Source: Rhizobium albus (GTDB lineage: Bacteria > Pseudomonadota > Alphaproteobacteria > Rhizobiales > Rhizobiaceae). Taken from it: 64,000 nt of DNA. Positions within the stretch are counted from its first letter, which is position 1. Each line of letters opens with the position of its first letter. The notes under the pieces are model-generated. The model had not been told where the DNA came from. It saw only the letters and a program-made list of their open reading frames with translations, and made no database searches. The DNA lies in contig BSNO01000004.1 in the NCBI GenBank assembly GCA_030160035.1, positions 124,001-188,000 of the forward strand, read 5' to 3'. Of this stretch, positions 39,958-49,049 are shown in pieces. Both the position numbers and the translations under genes were made by a program.

Positions 39958-40947
39958 ATGACCGACAGCGACAACACTTTTTTGACCTCCGGCCAAGGCG
40001 GGCAACCCACCATGAATGTGACGTTCGGCGATCAGGGCCAAGCGTCCGCAGCCAATGCCGCCGGTGATCTCATCAAGGACACGACGACGGCGAAATTCAT
40101 GGCCGATGTCGTGCAGGAATCGCGCAAGCAGCCGGTTCTGGTCGACTTCTGGGCGCCGTGGTGCGGACCCTGCAAGCAGCTGACGCCGGTGCTCGAGAAG
40201 GTCGTGCGCGAAGCGGGCGGCAAGGTGAAGCTCGTCAAGCTGAACATCGACGAGCATCCGGCGATCCCCGGCCAGATGGGCGTGCAGTCCATCCCGGCGG
40301 TGTTCGCCTTCGTCAACGGACAGCCAGTCGATGGCTTCATGGGCGCGATGCCCGAGAGCCAGTTGAAGGCATTCATCGACAAGATCGTCGGCGCCGGTGG
40401 CGGCAAGGACGATGAGGCCGCCCAGATCCAGGCCGCTCTCGACCAGGCGCGCGGACGGCTGGACGCCGGTGATATTCAGGGTGCAGCACAGATCTACGCC
40501 GCCATCATGCAGCATGCGCCAGATAATGTTGCCGCTCAGGCCGGCATGGCCGAGTGCATGATCGCCGCTGGTCGCACGCAGGAAGCTGAACAGCTTCTCG
40601 GCGCGCTGGACGAAAAGGCACGCGCCCATCCGGATGTGGCGAAGATTCTGGCGCGGCTGGCGCTCGAGGCCGAGGTGGCGAAGCTTGGCGATCCCTCGCT
40701 GCTCGAAGCGCGCATTGCAGCCGATCCCAACGATTTCGAAGCACGGCTCGATCTGGCAAAGATTCTCAGCATCCGTGGTCAGCGCAACGAAGCCGCCGAT
40801 CATCTGCTGGCCATCATGAAGGCCGACCGGAGCTGGCGCGACGATGGTGGCCGGCGCGAATTGCTGGCGCTGTTCGAGGCCTGGGGCCCGACGGATCCGG
40901 CAACGCTGGCGGCCCGCCGCAAGCTGTCGTCCATTTTGTTCTCGTGA
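39958..40947 (+). CDS. Thioredoxin-domain co-chaperone with TPR tail (CnoX/YbbN-like)
   Basis: 329 residues. A thioredoxin domain has the active-site FWAPWCGPCKQL at about residues 65-76, with both cysteines, so redox activity is likely. The C-terminal half has TPR-like repeats (QAALDQARGRLDAGDIQGAA, ARIAADPNDFEARLDLA). In E. coli this arrangement, lacking one Cys, is the chaperedoxin CnoX that hands clients to DnaK and GroEL. Upstream of the Lon-N and Trm112-like genes. Confidence 0.92.
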   Translation: MTDSDNTFLTSGQGGQPTMNVTFGDQGQASAANAAGDLIKDTTTAKFMADVVQESRKQPVLVDFWAPWCGPCKQLTPVLEKVVREAGGKVKLVKLNIDEHPAIPGQMGVQSIPAVFAFVNGQPVDGFMGAMPESQLKAFIDKIVGAGGGKDDEAAQIQAALDQARGRLDAGDIQGAAQIYAAIMQHAPDNVAAQAGMAECMIAAGRTQEAEQLLGALDEKARAHPDVAKILARLALEAEVAKLGDPSLLEARIAADPNDFEARLDLAKILSIRGQRNEAADHLLAIMKADRSWRDDGGRRELLALFEAWGPTDPATLAARRKLSSILFS

Positions 40948-41043
40948 TGCATCTTTGCCGGCCGATTTGAGAGGGAGCTACTTGAGATTGGGCGGCAGGA
41001 CGCCACATCTCTAGTCTCTGTTCATGAAAGGCTGCTCCACGCC

Positions 41044-41718
41044 ATGCAGGCTGGCAACGCCCACTACCGCACCGAGAAGGATCTGCCGGATTCTGTAGCG
41101 ATGTTCCCGCTCACGGGCGCACTGCTCCTGCCCGGCGGACAGATGCCGCTCAACATTTTCGAGCCGCGTTATCTCGCCATGTTCGACGATGCGATGGCGA
41201 CCAATCGATTGGTCGGCATCGTTCAGCCCGAATTCGAACGCCCGGGCGCAACTTCGGATGCGCAGTCGGGCCTGTGCGCGGTCGGCTCCATCGGCCGGGT
41301 GGTGTCCTTCTCCGAAACCGGAGACGGTCGCTATATCGTGTCGCTCATCGGCGTGTGCCGCACGCGCCTGATCGAAGAGGTCGTTTCCCGCAAGCCGTAT
41401 CGCACCTTCCGCATCGCTCCGTTCCTGAGCGATCTGGCGCCCGATGAAACAGCCGACAGCGTCGATCGCGCGGCTCTTCTCTCAAGCTTCAAGTCCTATC
41501 TCGATGCCAACCAGCTCGAAGTGGACTGGCAGAGCGTGCAGCGTGCCTCGAACACGACGCTGGTCAATTCCATGTCGATGATGTCGCCTTACGGGCCGCC
41601 GGAAAAGCAGGCGTTGCTCGAAGCCCCCGACCTCAAGACGCGAGCCGATACGCTCGTCGCCATCACCGAGATTGCGCTTGCACGCGCCTCGGACGATTAT
41701 GACGGTGTCCTGCAATAA
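41044..41718 (+). CDS. Lon N-terminal (LAN) domain protein
   Basis: 224 residues. The LON substrate-binding domain is recognised by VAMFPLTGALLLPGGQMPLN and FEPRYLAMF, with no ATPase or protease part. Such lone domains are common in alphaproteobacteria next to a thioredoxin gene; they are thought to interact with protease substrates but no activity is proven. Followed by a Trm112-like gene 27 bp later. Confidence 0.9.
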   Translation: MQAGNAHYRTEKDLPDSVAMFPLTGALLLPGGQMPLNIFEPRYLAMFDDAMATNRLVGIVQPEFERPGATSDAQSGLCAVGSIGRVVSFSETGDGRYIVSLIGVCRTRLIEEVVSRKPYRTFRIAPFLSDLAPDETADSVDRAALLSSFKSYLDANQLEVDWQSVQRASNTTLVNSMSMMSPYGPPEKQALLEAPDLKTRADTLVAITEIALARASDDYDGVLQ

Positions 41719-41745
41719 GCGTTGGATGGAAAAAGGGCGCCGGCC

Positions 41746-41940
41746 ATGGATGATAATCCCTCAACGCCAAAGCTCGACCTCAAGCTTCTGGAATTGCTGG
41801 TCTGCCCACTGACCAAGTCCAGTCTTGACCTGAACGAGCAGGCAGGCGAGCTCGTTTCGAAGAAGGCGGCGCTGGCCTACCCTATCCGCGATGGCATCCC
41901 GATCATGCTCGTCTCCGAAGCACGCAAGCTGACGGATTGA
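41746..41940 (+). CDS. Trm112 family protein
   Basis: 64 residues from the ATG at 41746, after AAGGG; a TTG at 41722 is in frame but less likely. The typical [14 protein letters not shown] and [17 protein letters not shown] are present. Such proteins (YcaR-like) have a rubredoxin-like fold, and in eukaryotes activate methyltransferases. Only one Cys remains, so metal binding is doubtful. A partner is not seen in the window. Confidence 0.9.
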   Translation: MDDNPSTPKLDLKLLELLVCPLTKSSLDLNEQAGELVSKKAALAYPIRDGIPIMLVSEARKLTD

Positions 41941-41983
41941 CGTTCTCCAATCCGTCGGTCGCAGTCACCCTCGCTCGAACAAT

Positions 41984-43228
41984 TCAGATCGCCTGCCCGC
42001 GCAGAAGCCGTGGCGCACCTTCTCCGGACAGTCCGGCAGCCTGTTTGATGAAGAAGCTCTTGAGCTTCGGCATCCGGTCGACCAGGCCGAGACCGACATC
42101 GCGCACCATGCGCAGCGGCGTCACGTCGTTGGAAAAGAGCCGGTTCAACACGTCGGTCGTCACGCCCATCTGGAACGTGTCGAAACGTCGCCAAGCCTGA
42201 TACCGCTCCAGAACCGAGACCGAGCCGATATCAAGTCCAAGCCGGGATGCCTCGACCACAGTTTCGGCCAGCGCCGCCGCATCCTTGAAGCCGAGATTGA
42301 GGCCCTGCCCGGCGATCGGGTGGATGCCGTGCGCCGCATCGCCCACCAGGGCCATGCGCGACACGACGAAATCGCGCGCAAGCGTGAGGCCCAGCGGGAA
42401 AGCGCGGCGTCCGCCGGCGAGACTGATGGTGCCGAGCTTGTGACCGAAGCGCCGCTCCAGTTCCGCCTCGAAAACGAAATCGTCTTCCGCCACCAGCCGA
42501 TCGGCTTCCTCGGTGCGCTCGGTCCAGACGAGCGACGATCGATTGTCCTTCAGCGGCAGGATGGCGAACGGTCCGGCGGGTAGAAAATGCTCCTCGGCGC
42601 GGCCATTGTGCGGGCGCTCGTGCCGCACCGTGGTGACGATGCCTGACTGGCCGTATTTCCAACTGACGGTCTTGATTCCGGCCATGGCACGCAGGCCTGA
42701 ATGCAATCCATCGGCCGCAACAACCAACCGTGCCGCAATGGTTTCACCATCCGACAGAAGCACCGAACGCACGCCGAGGTCGGTGTCTTCTCGTGCGTCG
42801 GTGATCTTCAAGCCTTGCCGGACATCGACGCCGAGGTCCTTGGCGCGCGATCGCAGCGCCTTCACCAATTCCTTGTTCGGCACCATGTGCGCGAAAGGCT
42901 CGCCCGGCTCGACTTCGCCATCGAAAGTCAGGAAAACCGGCCTGATCTCGTCGCCATTGCGCGAGTCCGTAACGATCATGTCGCGGATCGGCTCGGCATG
43001 CTCGGAGAGCGCGCTCCAGATGCCGAGATGATCCAGCATGCGGCTTGCCGCAGCAGCGATTGCAGAGGCCCGTTCGTCGCGCTGCCAGGCATTTTCAGGT
43101 GCGGCATCCACCACCACCACCGAAAGCTCGGGCGCCGACGCCTTGATCGCCACGGCTGTCGCCAGGCCGACATAGCCGGCGCCTCCGACGACGATATCGA
43201 AGCGTTCGCGCGTGTGCGGTTGCGACAT
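41984..43228 (-). CDS. UbiH/UbiF-type FAD-dependent hydroxylase
   Basis: 414 residues from MSQPHTRERF, after AGGGG; an upstream start at 43246 adds six residues. The FAD motif is VVGGAGYVGLATAVA, and the second motif MALVGDAAHGIHPIAGQGLN is typical of ubiquinone-pathway hydroxylases. It likely hydroxylates a ring position of the ubiquinone precursor. It is convergent with the Trm112-like gene and divergent from tesB. Confidence 0.92.
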   Translation of the reverse strand: MSQPHTRERFDIVVGGAGYVGLATAVAIKASAPELSVVVVDAAPENAWQRDERASAIAAAASRMLDHLGIWSALSEHAEPIRDMIVTDSRNGDEIRPVFLTFDGEVEPGEPFAHMVPNKELVKALRSRAKDLGVDVRQGLKITDAREDTDLGVRSVLLSDGETIAARLVVAADGLHSGLRAMAGIKTVSWKYGQSGIVTTVRHERPHNGRAEEHFLPAGPFAILPLKDNRSSLVWTERTEEADRLVAEDDFVFEAELERRFGHKLGTISLAGGRRAFPLGLTLARDFVVSRMALVGDAAHGIHPIAGQGLNLGFKDAAALAETVVEASRLGLDIGSVSVLERYQAWRRFDTFQMGVTTDVLNRLFSNDVTPLRMVRDVGLGLVDRMPKLKSFFIKQAAGLSGEGAPRLLRGQAI

Positions 43229-43332
43229 GCTGCTACCCCTTTGCATTGGCCGGCCTTCGCCGGGGCGTCCCTTGCCTATTGGGAGGATATAGGCAATCTG
43301 GCCCCTGTTTTAAGCCTTGCCTGGAGAGTTCA

Positions 43333-44196
43333 TTGTCACGTGCCATGGAAGAATTGCTGTCGATCCTCGACCTGGAGCGGCTGGAACACGATCTTTATCG
43401 CGGGCGCAGCCCGCAGGTTGGCTGGCAGCGCGTCTTCGGCGGCCAGGTGATCGGCCAGGCGCTTGTCGCAGCACAGCGCACCGTTGCTGCCGAGCGCCAC
43501 GTCCATTCCCTTCACGCCTACTTCATGCGCCCCGGCGATCCGTCCGTTCCGATCATCTACGAGGTCGATCGCATTCGCGACGGCTCCAGCTTCACCACGC
43601 GGCGGGTCGTCGCCATCCAGCACGGCAAGGCAATCTTCTCCCTGTCCGCCTCTTTCCAGACGGATGAAGACGGCTTCGACCATCAGTTCGACATGCCGAA
43701 GATCACGCCACCGGAACAATTGATGGGCGAAAAGGAACTGAAAGAGCAGTTCCTCAAGGGCGCGCCGGAGAATATCCGCCGTTACTGGGAACGCGAGCGC
43801 CCGATCGAGATCCGGCCGGTCTCGCTCGTTCATTATGTTTCGAGGGAAAAGCTCGCTCCCAAGCAGGATGTCTGGATCAGGACCACAGGTCCTGTGCCGA
43901 ACGATCGCGCGCTGCAGGCTGCGGTGCTCGCCTATCTGTCAGACATGACGCTTCTCGATACATCGCTCTTTGCCCACGGCCACTCAATCTTCGACAAGAA
44001 CCTGCAGGTGGCGAGCCTCGACCACGCCATGTGGTTTCACCGACAGAGTCCTCTCGACGACTGGCTGCTCTACACGCAGGACAGTCCCAATGCCTCGGGC
44101 GCCCGCGGCCTCACACGCGGCGGCCTTTACGGTCGCGATGGTCAATTGATAGCCTCGGTTGCCCAAGAAGGACTCATCCGGCGCCGAGACGATTAA
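43333..44196 (+). CDS. tesB: Acyl-CoA thioesterase II (TesB)
   Basis: 287 residues from a TTG at 43333, with GGAG six bases upstream; an ATG at 43345 lacks a Shine-Dalgarno. The double hot-dog fold is shown by RVFGGQVIGQALVAAQRTV and the C-terminal SLDHAMWFHR. The enzyme hydrolyses medium- and long-chain acyl-CoAs in the cytoplasm. A hairpin-type terminator follows. Confidence 0.93.
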   Translation: MSRAMEELLSILDLERLEHDLYRGRSPQVGWQRVFGGQVIGQALVAAQRTVAAERHVHSLHAYFMRPGDPSVPIIYEVDRIRDGSSFTTRRVVAIQHGKAIFSLSASFQTDEDGFDHQFDMPKITPPEQLMGEKELKEQFLKGAPENIRRYWERERPIEIRPVSLVHYVSREKLAPKQDVWIRTTGPVPNDRALQAAVLAYLSDMTLLDTSLFAHGHSIFDKNLQVASLDHAMWFHRQSPLDDWLLYTQDSPNASGARGLTRGGLYGRDGQLIASVAQEGLIRRRDD

Positions 44197-44243
44197 AGTT
44201 TCGTCAATTTTCGAATTTTGCACATTTTTTAGTCGCACGCCGA

Positions 44244-44280
44244 GGGGCGGAGGTCACACGATCTCCGCCCCTTCTGTTTT
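44244..44280 (+). terminator. Terminator of tesB
   Basis: GGGGCGGAG (44244-44252) pairs with CTCCGCCCC (44263-44271), then TTCTGTTTT. Confidence 0.82.
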
Positions 44281-44319
44281 CTGCGCATCGATTCAATGGG
44301 TTGCACAAATCTAAGCCAG

Positions 44320-44335
44320 TTGGCACGGCCCTTGA
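44320..44335 (+). promoter_or_regulatory. Sigma-54 promoter of glnK-amtB
   Basis: TTGGCACGGCCCTTGA (44320-44335) has the -24 GG and -12 TTG of a sigma-54 promoter (consensus TGGCACG-N4-TTGC, one mismatch at the final C). It lies 98 bp upstream of glnK. It fits NtrC-RpoN control during nitrogen limitation. I did not find a clear NtrC enhancer by eye. Confidence 0.8.
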
Positions 44336-44432
44336 ATCCATGGAGCCGAGTCACCGCTGTGGGGGCACTGCAGTCGATGGCCGTTTTCGGAGGCTCATTG
44401 AGCCACCAGAACCGCAAAGATGGGAAAACCGC

Positions 44433-44771
44433 ATGAAAATTGTGATGGCCATTATCAAGCCGTTCAAGCTGGACGAGGTGCGTGAAGCCCTCACGGCTGT
44501 CGGCATCCAGGGCCTGACCGTCACGGAAGTGAAGGGTTACGGTCGGCAGAAGGGACACACCGAAATCTATCGCGGCACCGAATATGCCGTCAGCTTCCTG
44601 CCGAAGCTGAAGATCGAGATCGCAGTTGCGGCCGATCTGGTGGACCGCACCGTCGAAGCAATCGCGACCGCCGCCAAGACCGGTCAGATCGGCGACGGCA
44701 AGATTTTTGTCTACGGAATCGACCAGGCCGTGCGTATCCGCACCGGCGAAACCGATGCCGAAGCGCTGTAG
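44433..44771 (+). CDS. glnK: P-II nitrogen regulatory protein GlnK
   Basis: 112 residues. The T-loop has the uridylylated Tyr51 in EIYRGTEYAV, and the B and C loops (KTGQIGDGKIFV) bind ATP/ADP and 2-oxoglutarate. GlnK senses carbon-nitrogen balance and blocks AmtB under ammonium shock. It lies 22 bp upstream of amtB and behind a sigma-54 promoter. Confidence 0.97.
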   Translation: MKIVMAIIKPFKLDEVREALTAVGIQGLTVTEVKGYGRQKGHTEIYRGTEYAVSFLPKLKIEIAVAADLVDRTVEAIATAAKTGQIGDGKIFVYGIDQAVRIRTGETDAEAL

Positions 44772-44793
44772 GGTTCAAGGGGCAACTCAACCA

Positions 44794-46167
44794 ATGACTT
44801 TCTCAAAGCACTCCATTCTCCGGACCGCCGCGCTCGCGACCGTCATGATCGCGCTTCCGGCCTTCGCGCAGGACGCAGAACCTGCAGCGGAAGCTGTCGT
44901 CGAGGCCGCCGCGCCCGTCGGCGAGCACACGGTCTTCATCTTCAACTCGCTGCTGTTCCTCATCGGCGGCTTCCTGGTCTTCTGGATGGCGGCAGGCTTC
45001 GCCATGCTCGAAGCTGGCCTCGTCCGCTCCAAGAACGTGTCGATGCAGTTGACCAAGAACGTCGCGCTCTTCGGCATCGCGGCGATCATGTACTATCTCG
45101 TCGGCTACAACCTCATGTACCCGCTGGGCAGCTGGTCCATCGGCACCGATGAAACGGGCGGCTATCTCGGCGCCTTCGGCGTTGCCGTTCTCGAAGCTGT
45201 TGGCGTCGCGCCGGAAGCAACCGACGACCTGAGCTACGCCTCCACCGGTTCGGACTTCTTCTTCCAGCTCATGTTCTGCGCCACGACCGCGTCCATCGTG
45301 TCGGGCACGCTCGCAGAACGCATCAAGCTGTGGCCCTTCCTGATCTTCACGATCGTCCTCACGGCCTTCCTCTACCCGATCCAGGCTTCCTGGAAGTGGG
45401 GCGGCGGCTTCCTCGACACGCAGTTCGGCTTCCTCGACTTCGCAGGCTCGACGGTCGTCCACTCGGTCGGCGGCTGGGCAGCCCTCACCGGTGCCATCAT
45501 TCTCGGCGCACGCAAGGGCAAGTATGAAGGCGGCGTTCACCCGATGCCGGGCTCCAACATGCCGCTCGCCACGCTCGGCACGTTCATCCTGTGGATGGGC
45601 TGGTTCGGCTTCAACGGCGCATCGCAGCTCGCCATGGGCTCCGTCTCCGACGTTGCCGACGTCTCGCGCATCTTCGCCAACACCAACATGGGTGCTGCCG
45701 GCGGTGCCGTGGCTGCGCTTCTCCTGACGCAGATCATCTACAAGAAGGTCGACATCACGATGGTCCTGAACGGCGCGCTTGCCGGTCTGGTCTCCATCAC
45801 GGCCGAGCCGCTGACGCCGTCGCTCGGTGCAGCGATCCTGATCGGTGCCGTCGGTGGCGTGATCGTGGTCTTTGCTGTCCCGTTCCTCGACAAGCTGAAG
45901 ATCGACGATGTCGTCGGCGCCATCCCGGTCCACCTCTTCGCTGGCATCTGGGGCACCATCGCGGTTCTCTTCACGAACCCGGACGCAACGCTGACCGGCC
46001 AGATCGTGCCGATCGTCATCGTCGCGATCTTCATGATCGTCACCTCGGCCATCGTCTGGCTGATCCTCAACGCCGTGATGGGCCTGCGCTGCTCGCCGGA
46101 AGAAGAGCAGATGGGTCTCGACAAGGCAGAGATCGGCGTCGAAGCCTATCCGGAATTCGTTCGCTGA
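44794..46167 (+). CDS. amtB: Ammonium transporter
   Basis: 457 residues. A signal-like N-terminus (cleaved near FAQDAE) is followed by 11 membrane helices. Typical regions include GFAMLEAGLVRSKN, FDFAGSTVVH-like LDFAGSTVVHSVGGWAAL and the pore-lining histidine pair regions. It imports ammonium, gated by GlnK. A strong terminator follows. Confidence 0.97.
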   Translation: MTFSKHSILRTAALATVMIALPAFAQDAEPAAEAVVEAAAPVGEHTVFIFNSLLFLIGGFLVFWMAAGFAMLEAGLVRSKNVSMQLTKNVALFGIAAIMYYLVGYNLMYPLGSWSIGTDETGGYLGAFGVAVLEAVGVAPEATDDLSYASTGSDFFFQLMFCATTASIVSGTLAERIKLWPFLIFTIVLTAFLYPIQASWKWGGGFLDTQFGFLDFAGSTVVHSVGGWAALTGAIILGARKGKYEGGVHPMPGSNMPLATLGTFILWMGWFGFNGASQLAMGSVSDVADVSRIFANTNMGAAGGAVAALLLTQIIYKKVDITMVLNGALAGLVSITAEPLTPSLGAAILIGAVGGVIVVFAVPFLDKLKIDDVVGAIPVHLFAGIWGTIAVLFTNPDATLTGQIVPIVIVAIFMIVTSAIVWLILNAVMGLRCSPEEEQMGLDKAEIGVEAYPEFVR

Positions 46168-46236
46168 CACTCTTCCTGCCCGGTACTCCCGCCGGGCAGG
46201 TCTCAATCCCGTCGGATGCTCAGGCATCCACACCTT

Positions 46237-46263
46237 GGGCCCGCTTCACGCGGGCCCTTTTTT
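46237..46263 (+). terminator. Terminator of glnK-amtB
   Basis: GGGCCCGC (46237-46244) pairs with GCGGGCCC (46250-46257), then TTTTTT. Confidence 0.93.
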
Positions 46264-46391
46264 GTGAAGCGACCGTCCTCACCTTTCTGTAAACTGTAGA
46301 CGATTTTTCGGCGGAGCCGGCTCCATCCTCTTGCGTGCTCACGCACGTGCGATTAGCAAGGCTGCACAACAATTCGAGGAGATCCTTTTTC

Positions 46392-47504
46392 ATGGCGCAC
46401 CGTACCCTTTTCCTTCTGCCAGGCGACGGCATCGGCCCGGAAGCCATGAACGAAGTCCGCAAGCTCATCACCTACATGAACGATGAACTCGGCGCAGGCT
46501 TCGAAACCGACGAGGGCATGGTCGGCGGCTGCGCCTACGACGCGCATGGCGCGGCCATCTCCGAAGCGGACATGGAAAAGGCAACGGCAGCGGATGCCGT
46601 GTTGTTCGGCGCCGTCGGCGGCCCCAAGTGGGACAGCGTGCCTTACGATGTGCGCCCCGAAGCCGGCCTTCTGCGCCTGCGCAAGGACCTCGAGCTCTTT
46701 GCGAACCTGCGTCCCGCCATCTGCTACCCGGCGCTTGCGAAATCCTCTTCGCTGAAGCCGGAAGTGGTCGAGGGCCTCGACATCCTCATCATCCGCGAAC
46801 TTACCGGCGGTGTCTATTTCGGCGAGCCCAAGGAGATCATCGATCTCGGCAACGGCCAGAAGCGCGCCATCGACACCCAGGTCTACGACACCTATGAGAT
46901 CGAGCGCATCGCCGGCGTCGCCTTCGACCTCGCGCGCACCCGGAACAACAAGGTCTGTTCCATGGAGAAGCGCAACGTCATGAAGTCGGGCGTCCTGTGG
47001 AACGACGTCGTCACGGCCTACCACAAGGCACACCATTCCGACGTCGAGCTGACCCACATGCTGGCCGATGCCGGCGGCATGCAGCTTGTTCGCTGGCCCA
47101 AGCAGTTCGACGTCATCGTGACCGACAACCTCTTCGGCGACATGCTGTCCGACGTCGCCGCGATGCTGACCGGCTCGCTCGGCATGCTGCCCTCCGCATC
47201 GCTCGGCGCTCCCGACGGCAAGACCGGCAAGCGCAAGGCGCTTTACGAGCCCGTTCATGGTTCGGCACCAGACATTGCCGGGCAGGGCAAAGCGAACCCG
47301 ATCGCGATGATCGCTTCCTTCGCCATGTGCCTGCGCTACTCGTTCGAAATGATCGCCGAAGCCGACCGCCTGGAAAAGGCGATCGCGAACGTTCTGGACA
47401 AGGGCATCCGCACACCGGACATCGCCGAAAAGGGCGCACCGACCGTTTCGACCGCCGAAATGGGCGACGCTATTCTCGCGGAGTTCAAAGCCTTGGCCGC
47501 TTGA
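46392..47504 (+). CDS. leuB: 3-Isopropylmalate dehydrogenase
   Basis: 370 residues from [19 protein letters not shown], with GAGGAGAT upstream. Metal and substrate residues are seen in [20 protein letters not shown] and the C-terminal [18 protein letters not shown]. It oxidises and decarboxylates 3-isopropylmalate in leucine synthesis. The protein is a single gene, separate from leuD (26 kb) in this chromosome. Confidence 0.97.
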   Translation: MAHRTLFLLPGDGIGPEAMNEVRKLITYMNDELGAGFETDEGMVGGCAYDAHGAAISEADMEKATAADAVLFGAVGGPKWDSVPYDVRPEAGLLRLRKDLELFANLRPAICYPALAKSSSLKPEVVEGLDILIIRELTGGVYFGEPKEIIDLGNGQKRAIDTQVYDTYEIERIAGVAFDLARTRNNKVCSMEKRNVMKSGVLWNDVVTAYHKAHHSDVELTHMLADAGGMQLVRWPKQFDVIVTDNLFGDMLSDVAAMLTGSLGMLPSASLGAPDGKTGKRKALYEPVHGSAPDIAGQGKANPIAMIASFAMCLRYSFEMIAEADRLEKAIANVLDKGIRTPDIAEKGAPTVSTAEMGDAILAEFKALAA

Positions 47505-47525
47505 TCCAGCGCTTAACCTGACCAG

Positions 47526-47564
47526 AATGGCCGGCATGACACAGTCACTGCCGGCCATTCGCAT
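47526..47564 (+). terminator. Terminator of leuB
   Basis: An 11-bp stem AATGGCCGGCA (47526-47536) with TGCCGGCCATT (47549-47559), loop of 12 bases and a short U-rich end. Confidence 0.75.
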
Positions 47565-47606
47565 TTTAAGAAGCCCAGTCCGTAGCCCCGCAAGGACCCG
47601 GGCCTG

Positions 47607-48773
47607 ATGGCACGACGCCCCTTTCACCTGTCTCAGCGCCAGGCACGCGCCTGCTGGATCAGCGCGCAGAAGCTCGATCACGCCGAGCCTTTCGGTGACG
47701 GCCCCGAGGCGGTGCGCCTGGCCGTCGAGCATCTCGGCTACGTGCAGATCGACACGATCAACGTGATCGAACGCTGCCACCATCACATCCTCTTCAACCG
47801 CATACCGCGCTATCGCCGCCGCGATCTCGCAGTCGCCCAATCCGTCGACAAGACCGTCTTCGAATACTGGACGCACGCCCTGTCCTATGTGCCGACGCGC
47901 GACCTGAAGTTCTTCTTGCCCGCGATGAAGGACCATCGAGACAACCCGGTGCGCTGGTCGTCAGGCGTTGCGCCCGAGGAGCTGAAGAAGGCGATTGCCC
48001 GCGTGCGCCGCGAGGGGCCTTTGTCCATCCGTGACATCGACGAAGAACCGGTCGAAAAGGAGCATCTCTGGGCCAGCCGCAAGCCGTCGAAGAAGGCGCT
48101 GCAGAGGGGCTTCTACAATGGCCGTCTGGCGATCGCGGGTCGCACGGGCATGGTGAAAACCTACGACCTGATGGAGCGGCACTTCGGCTGGGAGCGCGCC
48201 CCACGCCCTGCCACCAAAAATCAGATCATCGACTACCTGATCGACCGTTCGCTGACTGCGCAGGGCATCGTCAGTCTCGATTCCATCTGCTACCTCGCCG
48301 CCTCAAAAAAAGCCGCGGTGGCGCAGAAGATCGAGCAGCGGGTGCGTGCCCGAAAGCTCCTCAGTGTTTCCATCCAAGGTGACGCCAAGACCGCCTACTG
48401 GGCGAGACCGGAAACGATCGAGCAGCTGCCGCCGACACCCGAACTCACGCACATCCTCTCGCCGTTCGATCCCCTGATCATCCAGCGCAAGCGCACTGCC
48501 GCCTTCTTCAGCTACGAGCATTTGTTCGAGGCCTACGTCACCAAGGAAAAGCGCAAGCTCGGCTACTTCGCCCTGCCGGTCCTGTGCGGTGATGAGATCG
48601 TCGCGGCGATCGATCTGAAGGCCGACCGGCAACAGAACAAACTGCTGATCCAGAACTGGGTTTGGACAGATGCCGTCGATCCAGAGCGCCACAAGCCGAT
48701 CATCGATGAAGCCCTTGGGCGTTTCGAGCGGTTCCAGCTGGCCTACGACGAGGCCGTGGATGCGCCGGAATGA
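47607..48773 (+). CDS. AlkX/YcaQ-type DNA interstrand-crosslink glycosylase (HTH_42 family)
   Basis: 388 residues of the winged-helix HTH_42 family. The catalytic motif is QID in LGYVQIDTINVIERCHH (about residue 48), the QxD form of the AlkX (YcaQ) branch rather than the QxQ of AlkZ. Such enzymes unhook nitrogen-mustard and other crosslinks. It begins with ATG 102 bp after leuB and stands alone. Substrate specificity is inferred from the branch. Confidence 0.88.
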   Translation: MARRPFHLSQRQARACWISAQKLDHAEPFGDGPEAVRLAVEHLGYVQIDTINVIERCHHHILFNRIPRYRRRDLAVAQSVDKTVFEYWTHALSYVPTRDLKFFLPAMKDHRDNPVRWSSGVAPEELKKAIARVRREGPLSIRDIDEEPVEKEHLWASRKPSKKALQRGFYNGRLAIAGRTGMVKTYDLMERHFGWERAPRPATKNQIIDYLIDRSLTAQGIVSLDSICYLAASKKAAVAQKIEQRVRARKLLSVSIQGDAKTAYWARPETIEQLPPTPELTHILSPFDPLIIQRKRTAAFFSYEHLFEAYVTKEKRKLGYFALPVLCGDEIVAAIDLKADRQQNKLLIQNWVWTDAVDPERHKPIIDEALGRFERFQLAYDEAVDAPE

Positions 48774-49049
48774 GGCTTTCCGCCGCGTCCGGCCGAGCCG
48801 CCGCGCATTTGACTCCTGTCTGAACCGGTGTAGAACGACACACTTTCCGAGGTCATTCAGCCCGCGCGACGGGGCAACCGTATCTTCAAGGAGAGACGGC
48901 GATCGGCGCGCTCAAGGTCTGACGCTAATGTCTTGGCAGCCTCGGTGGGGGACTTTCGCCATTTCCGCCCTGTCCGTGCTCTTCCGGGCAGGTCGGTTCG
49001 ATCGGGCTTTCGCCCGACGCCGAAGAAGAGACAGGAGATTTGACTGATC

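Noticed and set aside
44803-46233. 476-codon minus-strand frame over amtB
   Set aside because: Shadow of a certain ammonium transporter; composition rich in Asp/Arg/His.
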